A DNA stretch of 64,000 nucleotides from Vibrio stylophorae (GCF_921293875.1 NZ_CAKLDI010000002.1:248001-312000); one strand, 5' to 3'. Counted from the stretch's first letter, positions 36,430 to 44,409 are shown. Notes: generated by a model from the letters alone, not told the origin. Program-made: numbers and translations.

Positions 36430-37917
36430 TTATGCAGTTACGGCGCGGCCAACAATCAAAATTGCCGGCAGCCAACCAAATATCAGGATGAAAATAGGGC
36501 GGATGCTTGTCGCGATATGACAAACAGGGGCGTAATCAATGGTGTATGACGCGCCAGAAAGGCCAATCGTTTTCGGCGCAGGACAACCGCCAGCGCCAAG
36601 CTTTACACCAGCGCCGTTTAAATACTTGGGGTCAAGATTGGAAAGGTCATGCTCTTCACCCATGGCCTCGCCATCAATTTGGTCATAAGGCGTACTTTCA
36701 AGCATGGCGTCAATGCTTCCGCGCAAAGCCGCTAGCTCAGGTGAAATACAGGAATTTTCATACATGAGTTTGAGTTGAGCGCAGGCTACAGGGTCTTCTT
36801 CTGAATCACATGAAAACTCAACATCACAAGAGCCAGATGAACCACCACCAGAAGGTGGCTCAGTGCCGCCGTCAATCTTATCGCCAAGGCTATCGATAGC
36901 CGCAGTAATGGCATCACCTTGTTGGCTTACTGCATTCGCTACCGTCACCGCGCCATCCACAACAGCGCCATGCATACGGTCATGCTGGGCGACTGACAGT
37001 GATGTTTCACGGTCTGAAATACCTTTTGCCTGTTTCATTTGGTCATGCAGCAGGTCATTGGTTGTTTCGGTTAAATCATTATTTTTATGCTGCGCATCCA
37101 AACTCTTTTTAGCATTTGCATTGAAATCTTTATGCAGCGCATTCAGCGCTTCATTGATATCGCGATTGAGCCCAAGAATGGTATTGATGATATCTGTTGA
37201 AGTGGAATCCTCACCAGATGGCTTATCAGGGTCAACATCTGGCGATGGTGGCGTTCCTGTCTCTGGCGTGTCTGGGTCAGGCGTAGGCGCAGGCTTGTCA
37301 GGGTCAGGCAGTGGGTCAGGGTCTGGTGATGGCGTTGGAGGTGTTGGCGTACTTTGACACGTAGCACCTGTATATTTTGAATCATAAGAACCAGCTGTAT
37401 CCGGTGTGTCCCACAAGCCACCACTAGGAACAACCTCACAACCCGCGACACATAAATCAGGAATAGATCCTGTATTTGGCCAAAAGCGGCCGCCAGCACT
37501 TGTCCCTGCTAACGCCTTGCATGCCTCTGGATTCGGTTTGTCAGGGTCGGGATTTGGGTCGGGGTTTTCACCGCTACATTCTGTCGATGGATAAACAGGC
37601 TCTTGGCCTTCAGGACAGTTGCTATAATATGTCCAACGTTTTATAACAACCAAACGGCCGCTATTATCCTCACCCTGAACACAATATGTTCTTCCTCCGT
37701 AGCCATCGGGTGGCGTAGCTGCATTTGCCAGCGCTTCAATGTGATATGGCGGTTTGGCATATTCAGGATTATATGTATAAGCCTCTTGAGTTAACGACTC
37801 AACATCACAAGCCACATTATTGTGATTGTAATAAGTCACACTAAATGGACCACTCCATTCGGCAGAAAATGACGAACATGAAAAAGTAAAAAAGAATAAA
37901 AAAATAAGCTTACGCAT
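36430..37917 (-). CDS. Phage adsorption / minor coat protein (pIII/TspB-like)
   Basis: The 495-residue protein has a signal peptide (ending FSA), a Cys-rich N-terminal part, a Pro-Asp low-complexity linker (about 118-235, repeated PDPDP units), a helical region and a Gly-Ser linker, and a C-terminal membrane anchor (PIFILIFGWLPAILIVGRAV). That order fits a pIII-type protein binding the host receptor. The linker is nearly only P, D, T and S, so length variation between strains is likely. Confidence 0.85.
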   Translation of the reverse strand: MRKLIFLFFFTFSCSSFSAEWSGPFSVTYYNHNNVACDVESLTQEAYTYNPEYAKPPYHIEALANAATPPDGYGGRTYCVQGEDNSGRLVVIKRWTYYSNCPEGQEPVYPSTECSGENPDPNPDPDKPNPEACKALAGTSAGGRFWPNTGSIPDLCVAGCEVVPSGGLWDTPDTAGSYDSKYTGATCQSTPTPPTPSPDPDPLPDPDKPAPTPDPDTPETGTPPSPDVDPDKPSGEDSTSTDIINTILGLNRDINEALNALHKDFNANAKKSLDAQHKNNDLTETTNDLLHDQMKQAKGISDRETSLSVAQHDRMHGAVVDGAVTVANAVSQQGDAITAAIDSLGDKIDGGTEPPSGGGSSGSCDVEFSCDSEEDPVACAQLKLMYENSCISPELAALRGSIDAMLESTPYDQIDGEAMGEEHDLSNLDPKYLNGAGVKLGAGGCPAPKTIGLSGASYTIDYAPVCHIATSIRPIFILIFGWLPAILIVGRAVTA

Positions 37918-37929
37918 AGCATCCAGCCC

Positions 37930-37992
37930 TCACGTAAACATGATGAAAAATGAAATTACAATGACGATGATGATGAAGGTATCGAGAGTCAT
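37930..37992 (-). CDS. Possible 20-residue hydrophobic phage protein (pVII/pIX-like)
   Basis: A short ORF encodes MTLDTFIIIVIVISFFIMFT, one membrane-spanning helix. It sits between the major coat terminator and the adsorption gene. Very small hydrophobic proteins capping the virion (pVII, pIX) are usual here, but the ribosome-binding site is weak. Confidence 0.4.
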   Translation of the reverse strand: MTLDTFIIIVIVISFFIMFT

Positions 37993-37994
37993 AA

Positions 37995-38029
37995 AAGGTA
38001 ACGCCGCCAAGTGAAGGCTTGGCGGCGTT
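37995..38029 (-). terminator. Terminator/attenuator after the major coat gene
   Basis: AACGCCGCCAAG (38000-38011) pairs perfectly with CTTGGCGGCGTT (38018-38029), followed on the minus strand by ACCTTTT. In Ff phages a terminator at this place lowers expression of downstream minor proteins relative to the major coat. Confidence 0.75.
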
Positions 38030-38034
38030 CTCCA

Positions 38035-38238
38035 TTACGCAGCGCGTTTCATGTAGCGGAACACGGCGACGACAATACACAAGCCGACCATAGCCCAGCC
38101 AATCGATGTAATATCGGCTTGGCCTGCATCAACACCAGCAAGCGCGGTGGTTGCATCAGTTGCCGCAGCCATTGCGTGACCACCAACTACAGCCAGAGAA
38201 GCTGCACCAAATTTCACTACTTTTTTGAAGTTTTTCAT
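38035..38238 (-). CDS. Major coat protein (pVIII-like)
   Basis: The 67-residue precursor has a 24-residue signal peptide ending AMA, then a 43-residue mature chain with an acidic N-terminus, one membrane helix (SIGWAMVGLCIVVAVF) and a basic tail RYMKRAA. This is the classic arrangement of an inovirus major coat protein. Confidence 0.93.
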   Translation of the reverse strand: MKNFKKVVKFGAASLAVVGGHAMAAATDATTALAGVDAGQADITSIGWAMVGLCIVVAVFRYMKRAA

Positions 38239-38263
38239 AACGTATTTCCTTTTACATTTCAGG

Positions 38264-38464
38264 TTAAGACCACGGCACCCATTTGAGCAGGATGCGAAAA
38301 ATGAACGCCGTGACGAATAGTTCTATGACGGGGTACTTCACTGCATTGAAGTCTTCGAGCGTCATATAACCTTTGGCTTGTTCAAGCGTCATCCAAATGA
38401 GCTCGCCTTGGCATTGGCCGTTGGCAATTTCACCGATACACGTTTGAACAAATTGGGCTGGCAT
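38264..38464 (-). CDS. Small phage membrane protein, probable minor coat
   Basis: The 66-residue protein has a Cys pair (QTCIGEIANGQCQG) and a C-terminal membrane segment (VIELFVTAFIFRILLKW). It lies between the ssDNA-binding protein and major coat genes, a slot that holds minor coat proteins in Vibrio inoviruses. The start is 3 bases after the ssDNA-binding gene stop. Confidence 0.75.
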   Translation of the reverse strand: MPAQFVQTCIGEIANGQCQGELIWMTLEQAKGYMTLEDFNAVKYPVIELFVTAFIFRILLKWVPWS

Positions 38465-38467
38465 GGG

Positions 38468-38785
38468 TTAAGCCTTGGCCTTGATTTCAGGCAATTTAAA
38501 CAGGGTGATGTTGGTGCCTGATTGGTGCTGGCCACGACCATCAACAAAGCTGTAGTCACGGGTAGCAAGGCAAAAATCTTGTTGTTTACCCAGCATGCTT
38601 TCAAAGGCTTTGCCGTTTTGGGCTTCTTGCCAAAGCTCAGCGGATACTTTGACTTTCACAACCTGCGAGGGCTTGGTGGTCAGCAAGTTCAGTTCACCAC
38701 TAACCGTGATTTCACCGTTGTCACGATTGGTGAATGTGCGCTGTTGAATGTCATCAATGTCTGCAATTTGTGCTTGTACGATCAT
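38468..38785 (-). CDS. Phage ssDNA-binding protein (pV-like)
   Basis: The 105-residue protein lies directly after the replication gene and looks like an OB-fold: beta-rich with a segment VVKVKVSAELWQEAQNGKAFESMLG and a flexible C-terminus. pV-type proteins coat nascent viral single strands before export. Assigned from size, position and fold pattern. Confidence 0.75.
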   Translation of the reverse strand: MIVQAQIADIDDIQQRTFTNRDNGEITVSGELNLLTTKPSQVVKVKVSAELWQEAQNGKAFESMLGKQQDFCLATRDYSFVDGRGQHQSGTNITLFKLPEIKAKA

Positions 38786-38825
38786 CTTTCAGTTCCTTTG
38801 CTATGTTCGGGGTTCATAAGGGGAG

Positions 38826-40916
38826 TTATTGACACAAGTCCAAGGCTCCCGATTCTGGGGACCCGCAAAGCGGGTCTCCCCAGAATTCGGGAGGCGCACC
38901 ATAGATTTCACCGGAATACATCCAAGCTGGCTTCATGGCTGGAACATCTAATAGAAAAGCGATTTCATCTTGCATGCGCTCGAATTCTTCTTGCTGCATC
39001 AAGTGGTATTCCAATTCTTCTTCAAGGGTTTCAAAGACAGTTTTTACACCGCCCATGATGGCGCGAACGCCACGGATGAAGGCTTTCTTGTTGGCAAATT
39101 TCCAGTTGGCAAAGCGCGTAGGGAGACGTTTACCAAGCATGGTGATACCGACGATTTGCGCGGCCATCTCATCGCCATAACGGGTTTGACGAACAAGGCC
39201 GTCAAGGTCGAGGCGCTTGAAGTAAAGAGGGCGCGCAGCAATATCTTTGCGGCTGACAAATACGCCACCACAGGCCATCACAAAGGTTTTGAAATCACCC
39301 TCATCAGCGGCGCGGCGAACGGTCTCAAGTGCAAAGTGTTCTTCTTTGGTAAATCCGTTTTGAATGAGCAACGCGTCATCCTCTTTGAATTCATTGCGAA
39401 AGCGGCGAAGCTCGCGCCATGCGGTGATGCTGGGACCACCAATAAATTGAAACTGGCGAATGCCATTGAGACGCGCAAAAGCCACCACAGATGCTGCTGC
39501 ATCTTTACCGCTTTTATCTGTGACACGGTCACTTTCAATGTGTGCGCCGTCGATGTTCTTACTCAGGTACTTGGCGACATAGCCAACGGCTGAGCCGCGT
39601 TTGCGTTTGAAATCGATTCGCACTGATTTGAAGCGATACTTGCGAGCGCCTTTTTCCGTTGGGCTGTCTTGCAAGGCATAACGGCGAAGCAGACTTGTCA
39701 CTGTCTTTTGATGCTCGGCGCGCATGAAATAAAGCATGTGATGATGCGGTGTGCCGTCATGGTGCGGCTCAACGATACGCATGCCATAGATTTTGATATC
39801 CAGCTTGCTTAGCTCACGGCCAAAGTTCTTATGAACGCCCATCAAATGCTCATGCGTATCCAGCACGGATGGTTTACCTGCTTCGAGCCAATTGGGGTTT
39901 ACATCATCGCCACGGTAAACATGAAAGCGACTTGGCGCGGTCACGGTATAAAACATCGCAACATGGCCTGACTCTTTGGCGATTTCTTCAAAGGCGCGCA
40001 GGCGTACAAACATTTCGGCGCGGCGAATGGTTGGATTGGAAACGGACTTGGCCGCCAGTTCATAAAGCGTGAACCAAGTGGATGGGTCATCTTCTTTGTA
40101 AAGCACAGTGTTGGTGAGAGCGCGCTCAGAATCGACTGAGCGCGCCTTGATTTGCTCAAGGCCGAACGCCGAGCAGTAGGGGGACTGTGCTTTGTTAATC
40201 AGTTGAAGGTCACGGGCAACCGACTCAACGCGAGCCAAGTAAACGCGGCGAATTTGGCGGCGCAGCCAATCTTCGCAGCAAGCTCTATTGATAAGCGGCT
40301 CAAGTGGTATGTCATTTTGTGGGGTTGGAAATGACAAACCAAGGTCAGCAAGAAGTGACTGCACCTTGAGGAACTTGGCTTGAACATCTGGAATGCGAGC
40401 CGTTGCCAGGCGATGTGCGCGTGCTTTTGCCTTGGCTAAATCACGAATCTCATGGGCATCAAGCGTATAGTTCAAGTTGTTTTCGCGTAGGCGGTCGTGC
40501 GCATCTTGAATTTGCCGCATCGCAGCATGGAAACCTTGGCGCTCAGCGATGCTCTCAAATGCTGAAACCATATGAGGGCCAAAGTCACGACAGCGACGCG
40601 TGAGCGAATAGAGATTTTTACGCCAATTGGTTAGGCGTGTTTTGTGATTGTTTGATAGCGTGATGCCATTAATCTGGTCATTGAGTGCATCAGAGCGTTG
40701 CTGCGATGCGCTTAGTGAGCAGTTGCGGAAAGAATCCGACATGTGGTGGTCAGCAAAACCACCAAGACCCAATTCATCATAAGCGTTGCCAGTGTGGGCA
40801 ATGGCCGCTTGATACTCAGCTTTGCTTAGAACTGCGTGAGCATTTAGCGCTGGCACGAAATGAGCCGAATAGCTTTGGCCAGTGGCTGAATCGATGCATT
40901 GGGTGAGCTGGCTCAT
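38826..40916 (-). CDS. HUH rolling-circle replication initiator, P2 gpA type
   Basis: The 696-residue protein has the HUH motif GTPHHHMLYF (His391-393) and a two-tyrosine motif GYVAKY (Tyr446 and Tyr450), as in P2 gpA-family endonucleases (Phage_GPA). It nicks the viral origin and stays covalently bound. Small inoviruses often carry RstA or pII instead; this is a larger alternative. Its start overlaps the stop of the exonuclease fragment as ATGA. Its 3' end contains a large hairpin. Confidence 0.9.
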   Translation of the reverse strand: MSQLTQCIDSATGQSYSAHFVPALNAHAVLSKAEYQAAIAHTGNAYDELGLGGFADHHMSDSFRNCSLSASQQRSDALNDQINGITLSNNHKTRLTNWRKNLYSLTRRCRDFGPHMVSAFESIAERQGFHAAMRQIQDAHDRLRENNLNYTLDAHEIRDLAKAKARAHRLATARIPDVQAKFLKVQSLLADLGLSFPTPQNDIPLEPLINRACCEDWLRRQIRRVYLARVESVARDLQLINKAQSPYCSAFGLEQIKARSVDSERALTNTVLYKEDDPSTWFTLYELAAKSVSNPTIRRAEMFVRLRAFEEIAKESGHVAMFYTVTAPSRFHVYRGDDVNPNWLEAGKPSVLDTHEHLMGVHKNFGRELSKLDIKIYGMRIVEPHHDGTPHHHMLYFMRAEHQKTVTSLLRRYALQDSPTEKGARKYRFKSVRIDFKRKRGSAVGYVAKYLSKNIDGAHIESDRVTDKSGKDAAASVVAFARLNGIRQFQFIGGPSITAWRELRRFRNEFKEDDALLIQNGFTKEEHFALETVRRAADEGDFKTFVMACGGVFVSRKDIAARPLYFKRLDLDGLVRQTRYGDEMAAQIVGITMLGKRLPTRFANWKFANKKAFIRGVRAIMGGVKTVFETLEEELEYHLMQQEEFERMQDEIAFLLDVPAMKPAWMYSGEIYGAPPEFWGDPLCGSPESGALDLCQ
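38846..38893. repeat. Large imperfect hairpin at the 3' end of the replication gene
   Basis: The left arm (38846-38866) and right arm (38870-38893) pair along 21 bases with two small bulges (one base and two bases) and an AAA loop. It is GC-rich and overlaps the last codons of the replication gene. Possible ssDNA origin, packaging signal or transcription terminator. Confidence 0.6.
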
Positions 40917-41200
40917 TTGGATTGTTCCATATACGCTTGCATTGCAAGATGAACGCGGCGAGTAATTATTGGATTGCTCAAGGATATAAAAAACGCGATC
41001 TTAATCTCAGGCCACGTAGGGGCGCCCACCAAATCTGCATCAGTGATACCATGAATTGCAGTGGCCTCAGCGGATACAGTCTGAGAAGGTTTCACCAAGG
41101 TGTCTAAAAGAACATGGCCAGATTCTGAAATAATGCTGATTTCAATGATTTCAGCATTGTCGTCTAAACCTGTGGTTTCAGTGTCGAGGTAAATGTTCAT
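40913..41200 (-). CDS. Truncated DEDDh exonuclease-like protein
   Basis: The 95-residue product starts at the ATG at 41198-41200 with AAGGCAC upstream. It has the exonuclease motif I YLDTETTGL and the next family segment AIHGITDADLVGAPTWPE. Motifs II and III, which complete the active site, are absent; the last 35 residues are unlike the family. It is likely a fragment, or a protein co-opted for another role. Overlaps the replication gene start by 4 bases. It begins just inside the operator array. Confidence 0.65.
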   Translation of the reverse strand: MNIYLDTETTGLDDNAEIIEISIISESGHVLLDTLVKPSQTVSAEATAIHGITDADLVGAPTWPEIKIAFFISLSNPIITRRVHLAMQAYMEQSK

Positions 41201-41218
41201 GAGAGTGCCTTGATGAAA

Positions 41219-41277
41219 TGCGAATATTCGCAATCCTAGATGCGGATTTCCGCAATTACAAGATGCGAAAATTCGCA
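41219..41277. promoter_or_regulatory. Three tandem palindromic operators of the phage repressor
   Basis: TGCGAATATTCGCA (41219-41232), TGCGGATTTCCGCA (41241-41254) and TGCGAAAATTCGCA (41264-41277) are near-identical palindromes with centres 22 and 23 bases apart, about two helix turns. Each is followed by AAT or a related base. They lie between the divergent repressor and exonuclease/replication genes. Confidence 0.8.
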
Positions 41278-41314
41278 ATCAATCCGCTAAAATCAGAAAA
41301 AACAGGAGGCTTTC

Positions 41315-41662
41315 ATGTACCAAAGTAAGCTGTTAGATGCCTACAAAAAGGCTCAAAACTACATACAAGACAAGCAAATCGCACATGATTTGAACGTAGA
41401 TGCATCTCGAGTTAGTGAAATGCGCAAAGGTAAACGCTATATCTCTGATTCTGAGGCACTTTTTCTTGCTGATGGTGCAGGCATTGACCCACAGCTTGCG
41501 TTGCTCGGTTGTCATGCTGATCGTAACGATAACCCGCACATCAAAGGGCTATGGGAAAGCATTGCAAAAAAGTGGAATAGCCAAGGATTACAAGCGCTCG
41601 CGGTAGTTTTTGGCGCTGGCACCCTGACCTATATTGAGTTCGCATTACATAGATTATGTTAA
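41315..41662 (+). CDS. Phage repressor (DUF3693-like helix-turn-helix)
   Basis: The 115-residue protein has an N-terminal helix-turn-helix (KQIAHDLNVDASRVSEMRKGKRYIS) and a hydrophobic C-terminal helix (LAVVFGAGTLTYIEFAL). Similar regulators (DUF3693) occur in Vibrio inoviruses. ATG with AGGAGGC 9 bases upstream. It is divergent from the replication genes, with three operators between. Its last codons lie inside the right dif-like site. Confidence 0.82.
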   Translation: MYQSKLLDAYKKAQNYIQDKQIAHDLNVDASRVSEMRKGKRYISDSEALFLADGAGIDPQLALLGCHADRNDNPHIKGLWESIAKKWNSQGLQALAVVFGAGTLTYIEFALHRLC

Positions 41663-41664
41663 AT
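41637..41664 (+). repeat. dif-like attachment site, right end of the prophage (attR)
   Basis: XerC arm AGTTCGCATTA, 6-base centre CATAGA, XerD arm TTATGTTAAAT. The XerD arm is identical to that of E. coli and Vibrio dif sites; the XerC arm differs at two or three positions from known Vibrio dif. It overlaps the end of the repressor gene, including its stop codon. Same orientation as the left site. Confidence 0.75.
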
Positions 41665-41679
41665 TAAGTATTCTATGAA

Positions 41680-41710
41680 TAAGGGAGAACCTAGTTGTTC
41701 TCCCTTTTCT
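41680..41710. terminator. Terminator just outside the right prophage border
   Basis: AAGGGAGAAC pairs with GTTCTCCCTT, loop of 6, followed by TTCT. It ends transcription from the repressor. Confidence 0.7.
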
Positions 41711-42033
41711 TTTGGTTTTTCAGCGCATTACCAGATTTTCTATTTAACCGATTATTTACCATAAAATAGATAATTGCCACTTTATATTCGTCATATCTCA
41801 TCTTTGCTCGAGGCGCGCATCGTGCTCAGCTGATGATACAACGAACATAAGATGTCAAATTGACATGGCTCGATGTTTTTTAAACATCAAACTAGCAATG
41901 GTTTTCTGCTTTAATCCTTTAAATTCAATGAATTAATATTTGGCATGTTTCATGCTCTTTATGGCTATCGACATAAATCATGAAAGAAAAATACGTTGGA
42001 ATTGCGTATTTGAATATCGTCAACGAGGGTTAT
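41711..42033. other. Intergenic region before the methyltransferase gene
   Basis: About 320 AT-rich bases. It probably holds the promoter of the methyltransferase gene. An ATG at 41980 would extend that gene by 18 residues but has no ribosome-binding site. Nothing else seen. Confidence 0.5.
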
Positions 42034-42582
42034 ATGGGAATTAGTTTCGCAGAGCCAGAGCGCCTTACATTAATATTTGATGCAGACAATCGCCAAGAAT
42101 GGCAAAACACCTCTGCTATTTTAGAACAGCTATCACTGTGTCATTCTGACATCATTGCTGATATTGGTGCTGGCACGGGTTATTTTAGTCAGCTTTTTTC
42201 TGAGCAAGCCCATAAGGTCTATGCCATTGACCGCGAGCCGAACATGGTGACTTATCTTCAAAATCGATTCGATGCCGCTGAGACAATGGCTGAGGTGGTT
42301 CCTATCCTTTCAACCGACGAAAATCCACACCTGCCTGATGATGCCAATGTGATTTTTATCGCCAATACCTATCGCTTTGTGCATCAGCGCCCTACTTTTC
42401 TTACTGCGCTAAAAGCGCAATCCATGGAAAATGCGCGTTATATGATTGTCGATTTTAAGGGAAGTCATGCCAGAGTGAGCCCAGAACAAGCTTGCGAAGA
42501 AGTTGAGCATGCAGGTTTTAGAATCACGCATTTTGATCGCATAACTTGCCCCGACCATTATATTTTGCAATTTACGCGCTAA
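42034..42582 (+). CDS. Class I SAM-dependent methyltransferase
   Basis: The 182-residue protein has motif I ADIGAGTGYFS (about residue 43) and a following acidic YAIDREPNM, typical of SAM binding. Start at ATG 42034 with GAGGG 6 bases upstream. The substrate is not evident. It lies just outside the prophage right border, so it is a host gene. Confidence 0.82.
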   Translation: MGISFAEPERLTLIFDADNRQEWQNTSAILEQLSLCHSDIIADIGAGTGYFSQLFSEQAHKVYAIDREPNMVTYLQNRFDAAETMAEVVPILSTDENPHLPDDANVIFIANTYRFVHQRPTFLTALKAQSMENARYMIVDFKGSHARVSPEQACEEVEHAGFRITHFDRITCPDHYILQFTR

Positions 42583-42607
42583 CCTTTTCGCATCCATTCC
42601 GCATCAA

Positions 42608-42636
42608 TGAAAAAGCCACCCGAAGGTGGCTTTTTG
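42608..42636. terminator. Terminator between convergent genes
   Basis: AAAAAGCCACC/GGTGGCTTTTT lies between the methyltransferase and fabV. Confidence 0.85.
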
Positions 42637-42655
42637 CGTAGCTGTGCTGTCGTCA

Positions 42656-43858
42656 TTAGAAATCAATGAAATCAAACGCAACTTCTGGATTCACATCGGC
42701 GTCGTAATCAATACCGTCGATACCAAAACCGAAGAGTTTGATAAATTCAGCTTTGTAGTTTTCATAATCAGTCAATGATTTAAGATTTTCATCGGTGATT
42801 TGCGGCCATAGATCGCGGCAATGCTGCTGAATATCATCACGCAGTTCCCAATCATCGAGGCGAAGACGGTTTTTCTCATCCACTTCTGCTGCAGAGCCAT
42901 CAGCTTTGTACAAACGCTCTGCAAACATGCGATATGCTTGCTCGATACAACCTTCGTGAACGCCCTCTTCGCGCATTTTCTTAAAGACCATGGCGATATA
43001 AAGTGGCATCACAGGGATTGCTGAACTTGCTTGCGTTACAACACTTTTCAGTACTGCGACATTTGCGCCGCCGCCGATGGCAGAAAGACGAGTGTTGAGC
43101 TCTTCTGCTGCGCGATCCAAGTCCATTTTTGCTTTACCAAGCGCGCCATCCCAGTAGATTGGCCAAGTGAGCTCAGTACCGATATAGCTGTAAGCGACAG
43201 TGCGACAACCTTCTGCCAGTACGCCAGCATCAGCCAGTGCATTGATCCAAAGTTCCCAATCTTGGCCGCCCATCACAGTGACAGTATCTGCAATTTCTTG
43301 CGCTGTCGCTGGCTCAATGCTGGCTTCGATAATGGTGTCTTTATTGGTATCAACCGCAGTTGATGTGTAGGTTTGGCCAATTGGTTTTAGGCTTGAGCGA
43401 ATGAGTTCGCCAGATTCTGGCATCTTACGCACTGGAGAAGCGAGTGAGTAAACCACCATGTCGATTTGACCGAGATCTTCTTTAATCAATTCGATGGTTT
43501 TTGCTTTTGCATCATGCGAGAAAGCGTCACCATTAAGACTTTTTGCATAAAGGCCAGCTTCGTGCGCTAGCTTGTCAAAAGCCGCAGCATTGTAAAAACC
43601 AGCCGTACCAGGTTTTTTCTCAGTCCCTGATTTTTCAAAGAACACGCCAATGGTTGCTGCATCACCAGCAAATGCTGCGGTAATGCGTGATGCCAAGCCG
43701 TAGCCGCTTGAAGAGCCGATCACCAACACACGTTTCGGCGCATTAGCGATTTTGCCTTTGGCGAGAGTGTAATCAATTTGTTCGCGAACATTGTGTTCAC
43801 AGCCCACAGGATGAGTCGTTGTGCAGATAAAGCCACGAATACGAGGTTTGATGATCAT
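42656..43858 (-). CDS. fabV: Enoyl-[acyl-carrier-protein] reductase FabV
   Basis: The 400-residue enzyme reduces trans-2-enoyl-ACP with NADH in the last step of fatty-acid elongation. The N-terminal [20 protein letters not shown], the NADH-binding GSSSGYGL and the wide active-site Tyr-x8-Lys ([10 protein letters not shown]) are the FabV signatures. Length about 400 residues as in V. cholerae FabV. FabV enzymes are naturally tolerant to triclosan. Confidence 0.97.
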   Translation of the reverse strand: MIIKPRIRGFICTTTHPVGCEHNVREQIDYTLAKGKIANAPKRVLVIGSSSGYGLASRITAAFAGDAATIGVFFEKSGTEKKPGTAGFYNAAAFDKLAHEAGLYAKSLNGDAFSHDAKAKTIELIKEDLGQIDMVVYSLASPVRKMPESGELIRSSLKPIGQTYTSTAVDTNKDTIIEASIEPATAQEIADTVTVMGGQDWELWINALADAGVLAEGCRTVAYSYIGTELTWPIYWDGALGKAKMDLDRAAEELNTRLSAIGGGANVAVLKSVVTQASSAIPVMPLYIAMVFKKMREEGVHEGCIEQAYRMFAERLYKADGSAAEVDEKNRLRLDDWELRDDIQQHCRDLWPQITDENLKSLTDYENYKAEFIKLFGFGIDGIDYDADVNPEVAFDFIDF

Positions 43859-44013
43859 AATTTTGGGTTCTTAGTCTTAAATAACATTGGCCGTAGGATA
43901 AAAGGTTCATTCGACCTTGGCGACTCTTTTTCTAGAAAAAAGCGAGTGGTTGGAGCTGTTTAGCGATCCTTTTGCCACTTTTCGCTTAAATTTTCATAGC
44001 CAGTCGCAAATCC

Positions 44014-44409
44014 CTAACGCTTTTTATCGCTCTGTGCGGATGCGCTGGCATCGGCATGTATGTTTTTTTGGTCAAGTAGCTGTTTGATTAAAGCCAGCTT
44101 GCCTTTAATCACGCGTCCACGTACGTATAAATACCAATCTGACGGCGCCCCACTGTCATTTTTGATGACAAAACCATTATGACGCTCTTCCAAGCTTTGC
44201 GCTCGCTCAGTCGGTTTCTCTTTCCCCTCGACCACATTGGGCTCGACGAAAATATTGAGCTCAACCCACCAGTCGATGCAGCTTTTAATCTGTGTCAAAC
44301 GCCCAGTTATGACACGGTTGTTTAAACGGGCTCGCCATGTGGGCGCATCTTCAGAAAGGCGCTCAACAAGGTAACCGCGGTATAGCGTACTTCTCATTTT
44401 CATGGGCAT
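44014..44409 (-). CDS. DUF3319 family protein
   Basis: The 131-residue protein contains two copies of a small unit: GYLVERLSEDAPTWRARL with RVITGRLTQIKSCID, and GFVIKNDSGAPSDWYLYV with RVIKGKLALIKQLLD. This pattern matches DUF3319 proteins common in Vibrio. Three in-frame ATGs lie at the start (44409, 44403, 44397) and none has a clear ribosome-binding site. Function unknown. Confidence 0.75.
   Translation of the reverse strand: MPMKMRSTLYRGYLVERLSEDAPTWRARLNNRVITGRLTQIKSCIDWWVELNIFVEPNVVEGKEKPTERAQSLEERHNGFVIKNDSGAPSDWYLYVRGRVIKGKLALIKQLLDQKNIHADASASAQSDKKR

Larger units (their letters stand above)
30557..41664 (-). mobile_element. Inovirus (filamentous phage) prophage integrated between dif-like sites
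   Basis: An 11.1-kb segment is bordered by two direct dif-like repeats. The phage core (33579-41662) has regulation (repressor and three operators), replication (HUH initiator, ssDNA-binding protein), virion genes (major coat, minor coats, adsorption protein, DUF2523) and assembly genes (Zot, secretin), all minus strand except the repressor. There is no integrase gene, as expected for phages that use host XerC/XerD. The 30.6-33.4 kb part carries plus-strand cargo. The core call is firm; that the cargo is inside the element rests on the outer dif-like site. Confidence 0.85.

Noticed and set aside
36863-37357. Plus-strand ORF of 164 codons opposite the adsorption gene.
   Set aside because: It mirrors the Pro-Asp linker as Gly-Ser-rich sequence; low-complexity artefact.
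38970-39593. Long plus-strand ORF of 207 codons opposite the replication gene.
   Set aside because: It is a shadow of the HUH initiator, whose motifs are on the other strand, and has no ribosome-binding site.
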